From contig CAJTRL010000001.1 in the NCBI GenBank assembly GCA_910578715.1, positions 62,001-126,000 of the forward strand: 64,000 nucleotides of DNA, given 5' to 3'. Position 1 is the stretch's first letter, and each line of letters starts with the position of its first letter. The translations under genes were made by a program, and so were the position numbers. Positions 59,835-64,000 of this stretch are shown here, one piece after another. The notes under the pieces were generated by a model. The model was not told the DNA's origin. It searched no databases and was given only the letters and a program-made list of their open reading frames with translations. The stretch is from an uncultured Lachnospiraceae bacterium (GTDB lineage Bacteria > Bacillota > Clostridia > Lachnospirales > Lachnospiraceae).

Positions 59835-60701
59835 ATGTCGGATTATCTTATACGGGCGACGGCGGCGGACGCGCAGATACGCGCATTTGCGGTGACGTCG
59901 AGGGATTTGGTGGAAGAAGCGAGGAGCAGGCATGATTTGAGCCCGGTCGTTACGGCCGCGCTCGGCAGACTGATGACGGGGGCGTGTCTGATGGGAAGCA
60001 TGCTGAAAGGGGAAAAAGACGTGCTTACGCTGCAGATAAACGGCGACGGTCCGGTGGGTGGAATGACGGTGACGGCGGACTCCCAGGGAAATGTGAAAGG
60101 CTATGCGAACCGGCCCCAGGCAATGATGCCGCCGAATGCACAGGGCAAGCTGGATGTGGGCGGCGTCATCGGAAAAGGATATTTAAGCGTTATCAAAGAT
60201 ATGGGAATGAAAGACCCTTACGCTTCCCAGGTGGAGCTGCAGACGGGGGAGATTGCCGATGATTTGACATATTACTTTGCGGCTTCGGAACAGGTTCCTT
60301 CCTGTGTGGCCCTCGGCATCCTGATGGAGCGGAATAATACGGTGAAACAGGCTGGCGGGTTTATCATCCAGCTCATGCCTTTTGCACAGGAAGAAGTCAT
60401 CCGGAAGCTGGAAGAGAACGTGTCCGGCATCCGGCCTGTAACGACGCTTTTGGAAGAAGGCAATACGCCGGAACAGATTTTAGAGCTCCTTCTGGGGGAT
60501 TTGGGCCTCGAAATTACGGAAAAAAGGCCTGTGCAGTTTCTATGCGGCTGTTCGAGGGAGCGCGTGGAAAAGGTGCTGTACAGCCTGAAAAAAGAGGAAT
60601 TACAGGAAATGATAGCGGAGGGAAAAGACGTGGAACTGCATTGTCATTTCTGCAATACGAATTATGTCTTTCCGGTGGAGGAATTGAAAAAAATGGTATA
60701 G
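59835..60701 (+). CDS. hslO: Redox-regulated holdase chaperone Hsp33
   Basis: Hsp33 of 288 residues, a cytoplasmic chaperone activated by oxidation and unfolding. N-terminal family block: DYLIRATAADAQIRAFAVTS. Central: GDGPVGGMTV, GYLSVIKDMGMKDPY. The C-terminal zinc switch has CGCS and CHFC, four cysteines that bind zinc when reduced. The upstream 130 bp (59705-59834) is an A-rich stretch with degenerate AAAGAGCG repeats. GGGGCAGTAACG is a weak ribosome site for the ATG. Confidence 0.95.
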   Translation: MSDYLIRATAADAQIRAFAVTSRDLVEEARSRHDLSPVVTAALGRLMTGACLMGSMLKGEKDVLTLQINGDGPVGGMTVTADSQGNVKGYANRPQAMMPPNAQGKLDVGGVIGKGYLSVIKDMGMKDPYASQVELQTGEIADDLTYYFAASEQVPSCVALGILMERNNTVKQAGGFIIQLMPFAQEEVIRKLEENVSGIRPVTTLLEEGNTPEQILELLLGDLGLEITEKRPVQFLCGCSRERVEKVLYSLKKEELQEMIAEGKDVELHCHFCNTNYVFPVEELKKMV

Positions 60702-60766
60702 ATGGCGGAGAACTGCCAGACAATATGGGTAGGTAATTAGAGAAGGAAAGGAGCAGTGCTATCACT

Positions 60767-62677
60767 ATGAAGCATGGATATATAAAAGTTGCGGCGGTAA
60801 CGCCCAAAATAAAAGTTGCAGACCCGGTTTTTAACGCGCGGCAGATATGTGAGCGCATGGAGGAAGCGGCGGACAGGGGGGCGAAAATCATCGTGTTCCC
60901 GGAGCTTTGCCTGACAGGGTATACATGCGGGGATTTGTTTTTACAGGAACTGCTTTTGAAAGAGGCGAAAGAGCAGCTGCAGGTTATCGCCGATGCTTCG
61001 GAAGGGCTCGATGCTCTTATATTCGTAGGACTGCCTGTGGAAAAGGAGCATAAACTGTACAATGTGGCGGCGGCGGTTCATGACGGCAGAGTGCTGGGGA
61101 TGATTCCGAAGCGTTTTATTCCGTCCTATGCGGAGTTTTACGAGACGAGGCATTTTACGCCGGGAAACCGGGTACCGGAGCCTTTCCGTTTGGAAGATGA
61201 AGAAATCCCGTTCGGCGGTAATCTTCTTTTTCAGGCGGATTCCATGCCGGAGCTCGTTATCGGCTGTGAAATCTGTGAAGATATCTGGGTGCCGGATTCG
61301 CCGGGATTATCCCATGCGATGGCGGGAGCGAGCGTTCTCGTCAATTTATCCGCATCCAATGAGACGGTCGGAAAAGACAGTTACCGGGAAATGCTCGTGA
61401 AATCGGCCAGCGCGCGCTTTATCGCGGGATATGTTTATGCTTCTGCGGGGGAGGGCGAGTCCACCCAGGACCTTGTTTTCGGCGGGCATAATCTGATTGC
61501 GGAGAACGGCACGGTGCTTGCCCGGTCCAGACGATTCAGCGCCCAGACTATTTATGCAGACCTGGATATTCACAGACTCAGCCACGAGCGGCGCAGAATG
61601 ACCAGCTATCATGCGGGAAACAAAAAAGAATATCAGATGTTATCATTTCGGATGGAAGAGGAAGATACAGAGCTGGAACGGCGCTATGATGCGATGCCTT
61701 TCGTGCCGTCCGGGAAGAAAGAGCGGGAAACTCGCTGTGATGAGATTCTATCCATCCAGTCTTACGGCCTGAAAAAAAGGTATGAACATACGGGAGCAAA
61801 AACGGCTGTTATCGGAGTGTCCGGCGGTCTGGATTCCGCATTGGCGCTTCTCGTAACGGTGCGTGCCTTTGATATGCTGGAACGTTCCAGGGAACAGATT
61901 GTGGCGGTTACAATGCCGTGTTTCGGAACGACGGACAGGACTTACCGCAATTCCTGTAAGCTCGCGGAAACGCTTGGCGTTACCCTGAAAGAAGTGAATA
62001 TCAAAGAGGCGGTGAACGTGCATTTTCGGGATATCGGCCAGGAAAGCGATAAGCATGATATTACTTATGAAAACGGCCAGGCGAGAGAGCGGACACAGGT
62101 TTTGATGGATATTGCCAACCAGACGGACGGTATGGTAATCGGAACGGGCGATATGTCGGAGCTGGCGCTCGGGTGGGCTACCTATAACGGCGACCACATG
62201 TCCATGTACGGGGTAAACAGCGGCGTGCCCAAGACGCTGGTGCGGCATCTTGTGCGCTATTACGCGGACACTTGTCAGAAGGAGGAGCTGGCGGCCGTTC
62301 TGCTGGATATACTTGACACACCTGTCAGTCCTGAACTGCTGCCTCCGTCAGGGGATGCCATCGCCCAGAAAACGGAAGACCTGGTGGGCCCTTATGAGCT
62401 GCATGACTTTTTCCTGTATTATATGCTGCGGTGCGGATTCGAGCCGGCTAAAATTTACCGGATTGCAAAGATTTCTTTTGCGGATAAATATGCGGAGGAT
62501 GTGATTCTGAAATGGCTTAAAACCTTTTACCGCAGATTCTTTGCACAGCAGTTTAAACGCTCCTGTCTGCCCGACGGCCCCAAAGTCGGAAGCGTCGCGC
62601 TTTCCCCGAGAGGAGATTTGCGCATGCCTTCGGATGCCGTCGCAGCGATTTGGTTAAAGCAGCTGGAAGAGCTGTGA
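60767..62677 (+). CDS. nadE: Glutamine-dependent NAD synthase
   Basis: Full-length NAD synthetase of 636 residues. The N-terminal nitrilase-type glutaminase domain (1 to about 300) has the Glu of VFPELCLTGY, the Lys of IPKRFIPSY and the Cys of IGCEICEDIW. The C-terminal synthetase domain has the P-loop GVSGGLDSALAL, then VIGTGDMSELALGW and the glutamine-route ending. This is the likely housekeeping enzyme; the ammonia-type copy at 37088 is element-borne. AAAGGAG lies upstream of the ATG. It is convergent with the gene at 62704. Confidence 0.96.
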   Translation: MKHGYIKVAAVTPKIKVADPVFNARQICERMEEAADRGAKIIVFPELCLTGYTCGDLFLQELLLKEAKEQLQVIADASEGLDALIFVGLPVEKEHKLYNVAAAVHDGRVLGMIPKRFIPSYAEFYETRHFTPGNRVPEPFRLEDEEIPFGGNLLFQADSMPELVIGCEICEDIWVPDSPGLSHAMAGASVLVNLSASNETVGKDSYREMLVKSASARFIAGYVYASAGEGESTQDLVFGGHNLIAENGTVLARSRRFSAQTIYADLDIHRLSHERRRMTSYHAGNKKEYQMLSFRMEEEDTELERRYDAMPFVPSGKKERETRCDEILSIQSYGLKKRYEHTGAKTAVIGVSGGLDSALALLVTVRAFDMLERSREQIVAVTMPCFGTTDRTYRNSCKLAETLGVTLKEVNIKEAVNVHFRDIGQESDKHDITYENGQARERTQVLMDIANQTDGMVIGTGDMSELALGWATYNGDHMSMYGVNSGVPKTLVRHLVRYYADTCQKEELAAVLLDILDTPVSPELLPPSGDAIAQKTEDLVGPYELHDFFLYYMLRCGFEPAKIYRIAKISFADKYAEDVILKWLKTFYRRFFAQQFKRSCLPDGPKVGSVALSPRGDLRMPSDAVAAIWLKQLEEL

Positions 62678-62703
62678 CAGGAATATGGATATAGAAGTAC
62701 AGG

Positions 62704-63189
62704 TCAGCGGCCGGCGGCATCCGAATCGGAAGCATCTTCGGCTGAAACTGCTTTTTCCAGGGAAGCGGTGATGGCGTTGAGCAGAATCATGGAGGTATAC
62801 TTGCTGTCGTCGGAATATGTAATGCCGTCCAGACTCTGGTTCTGAATAATCTGGTTCGCAAGGTCCTCAAAAGAGGGCTGAATCAGAGGATACATCGTTG
62901 TAACGGCTTCATCCAGATTCACAAGGCGTATGGAGTTGATATTCCTTTCGTCAACGGTGACTTCTATTTCCACCACATTGTCATTCAAAATTAAAGAAGT
63001 CGTATATACACCGGGAACATAGGAATTTGACGTTGTCTGCGTCATGGTCGGCATTGTTTCCGGTTTTTCTTCTTTTGGCAGAAACATAATGATGAGCAGC
63101 ACAATGAAAAGAATACCGAGCACGGCGAGGATTCCGGTATATATCAATTCTTTTACATGAAGCACAACAATTTTGGTTTTGGAACTCAT
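62704..63189 (-). CDS. Membrane-anchored FMN-binding-domain-like protein
   Basis: Protein of 161 residues. There is an N-terminal membrane segment (ELIYTGILAVLGILFIVLLI) and an extracytoplasmic domain opening YVPGVYTTSLILNDNVVEIE, which looks like the FMN_bind fold used for covalent flavin in Rnf/Nqr-type and flavin-transfer proteins. The Ser/Thr flavinylation motif (S/TGAT/S type) is not evident; YTSMIL lies near its expected place. I use ATG 63189; an upstream in-frame ATG at 63204 lacks a ribosome site. Function is uncertain. Confidence 0.7.
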   Translation of the reverse strand: MSSKTKIVVLHVKELIYTGILAVLGILFIVLLIIMFLPKEEKPETMPTMTQTTSNSYVPGVYTTSLILNDNVVEIEVTVDERNINSIRLVNLDEAVTTMYPLIQPSFEDLANQIIQNQSLDGITYSDDSKYTSMILLNAITASLEKAVSAEDASDSDAAGR

Positions 63190-63245
63190 AAAAAATATCC
63201 CCATCGAAAATCTTTTTATCAGTCTATGAAAGGACGGGCAAAATT

Positions 63246-64000
63246 ATGAATGGTATTGACAGGTTTTATGATTTGAGCGGTCTGTGGCAGGCCGATATCG
63301 GCGACGGCGGAAGCTGGCCGGTACGGCTTCCGGGAACGTTGGATGAAAGCGGCATCGGCCATAAGGACAGGGGCGGCGCCCAGGTGCACCCGGACGAAAC
63401 GCTGGGCGTCCAGGAGACGGGCCGGAAGGGGGAAGGTGCGGCGGATGTGACGGATGGCGGAGCGGACGCACAGGATGGCGGCGGCATGGAAGTAGTCGGA
63501 GCGGATGCGCCGATTGCAACGCGGTTCACGAGGAAGCATACATATGAAGGGGCGGCGCGGCTGACGCGCAGCGTGACATTTCATGAACCCGCCGGGAAAC
63601 GGGTATTTCTCGAAGCGGAACGGGCAAGGTGTCTGCGGCTTTTTATCGACGACAGGGAAGTGCCTGTTTTCGGGGAGGCGACTCTTTGCACGCCTTATAT
63701 ATTTGAAGTGACAGGACTGCTCGACGGCGCCCATGAAGTGACACTCGTGTCAGATAACAGCTATCCGGGGCTTCCGCACGATGCCATCGTCTATTCTTCC
63801 GCGGCCACGGATGAGACGCAGACCAACTGGAACGGTGTGCTCGGATATCTCAGGCTGCGGATAGAGGAGTCTGTGTTTCCGGCTTCGGTGCGGGTATATC
63901 CGAAAGGAGACCGGCTGACGGTCAGGGCCGCGCTTTGTGCGGACGAGCCCTGGAGCGGCACGGTGGAGGTCTGCTCGGAGGCGTTGAAGAACGACAGGAT
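63246..64000 (+). CDS. GH2-like protein, N-terminal part, cut by window edge
   Basis: The frame opens at ATG 63246 (MNGIDRFYDLSGLWQADIGD) and stays open to the end of the window, 251 codons. AAAGGA lies ten bases upstream. SGLWQ near the start, then TRSVTFHEP, CLRLFIDDREV, YIFEVTGLLDGAHEVTLVSD and ETQTNWNGVLGYLRLRIE form the N-terminal sugar-binding jelly-roll of family 2 glycoside hydrolases. A Gly/Asp-rich insertion (about 40-90) interrupts the first strands. The catalytic domain lies outside, so the substrate cannot be named. Confidence 0.85.
   Translation, partial: MNGIDRFYDLSGLWQADIGDGGSWPVRLPGTLDESGIGHKDRGGAQVHPDETLGVQETGRKGEGAADVTDGGADAQDGGGMEVVGADAPIATRFTRKHTYEGAARLTRSVTFHEPAGKRVFLEAERARCLRLFIDDREVPVFGEATLCTPYIFEVTGLLDGAHEVTLVSDNSYPGLPHDAIVYSSAATDETQTNWNGVLGYLRLRIEESVFPASVRVYPKGDRLTVRAALCADEPWSGTVEVCSEALKNDR

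Overview
The window looks like chromosome of a gut-type Clostridia, most likely a Lachnospiraceae relative. The grounds are strong GGAGG-type ribosome binding sites, moderate GC with AT-rich promoters, and the gene content: a Csp-like subtilase, a YesL/DUF624 protein next to a sugar ABC importer, a DUF4867 protein beside an L-fucose/L-arabinose isomerase-like enzyme, a BcrA-type ABC system with its two-component pair, and a TnpX-like large serine recombinase. I read no rRNA, tRNA or CRISPR array. No species is claimed.

Layout. 1-6.5 kb: envelope genes (LCP protein, glycosyltransferase), glmS, an HtrA-type protease and a hypothetical protein. 6.6-10.4 kb: a divergent ClpX-like ATPase with a 38-bp tandem repeat running out of its 3' end, then a Csp-like subtilase. 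10.4-13.5 kb: two tandem AraC paralogues with an amidohydrolase, and a cysteine-rich KTR protein. 13.6-17.7 kb: sugar ABC importer plus a YesL protein. 17.6-21 kb: lspA, a variant carbamate kinase and a PAS/degenerate-GGDEF/EAL protein. 21-26.2 kb: a LacI regulator divergent from a xylulokinase, DUF4867 and isomerase operon. 26.2-30.8 kb: an orphan FliD-C-like protein, an AraC regulator divergent from an MFS/DUF1349 pair, and a membrane protein.

The main discovery is at 30.9-39.6 kb. A PdaB-like polysaccharide deacetylase gene is split in two. Its first half ends at 31275 and its second half resumes at 39026. Both junctions carry the 8-bp core GCATGGGG, and joining the halves through it restores one open frame of 322 residues. 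The 7750 bp between is an integrative element with a large serine recombinase. Its joined ends form a 40-bp site with perfect 13-bp inverted arms around the core, as expected of a serine-integrase attP. The cargo is a compact NAD-scavenging operon: nicotinamidase-like, PRPP-synthetase-like, NAMPT-fold phosphoribosyltransferase, ammonia-type NadE and an NrtR-type Nudix regulator. It recalls developmental intervening elements (skin, SPbeta) that interrupt sporulation genes, but with a metabolic cargo.

39.6-46.1 kb holds a DUF3160 lipoprotein, a CapA-like protein, a GT39-like membrane glycosyltransferase and a coiled-coil protein. 46.1-50.8 kb holds a response regulator, ABC transporter and histidine kinase module, then a PIN/NYN protein. 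50.8-55.7 kb holds a LysM-like protein, a propeller-like protein, a small membrane protein, a GT2, hisC and a small-multidrug-export protein. 55.8-64 kb holds a GH20 hexosaminidase, a methyltransferase with an in-frame repeat, hslO, glutamine-dependent nadE, an FMN-bind-like protein and the start of a GH2-like protein.

A second discovery is a dispersed family of four intergenic palindromes of 136-201 bp (22144, 37867, 48776, 49883). They share an internal architecture but have different outer arms that stay self-complementary, including base changes that preserve pairing. One copy lies inside the NAD element and two lie in the two-component/ABC locus.
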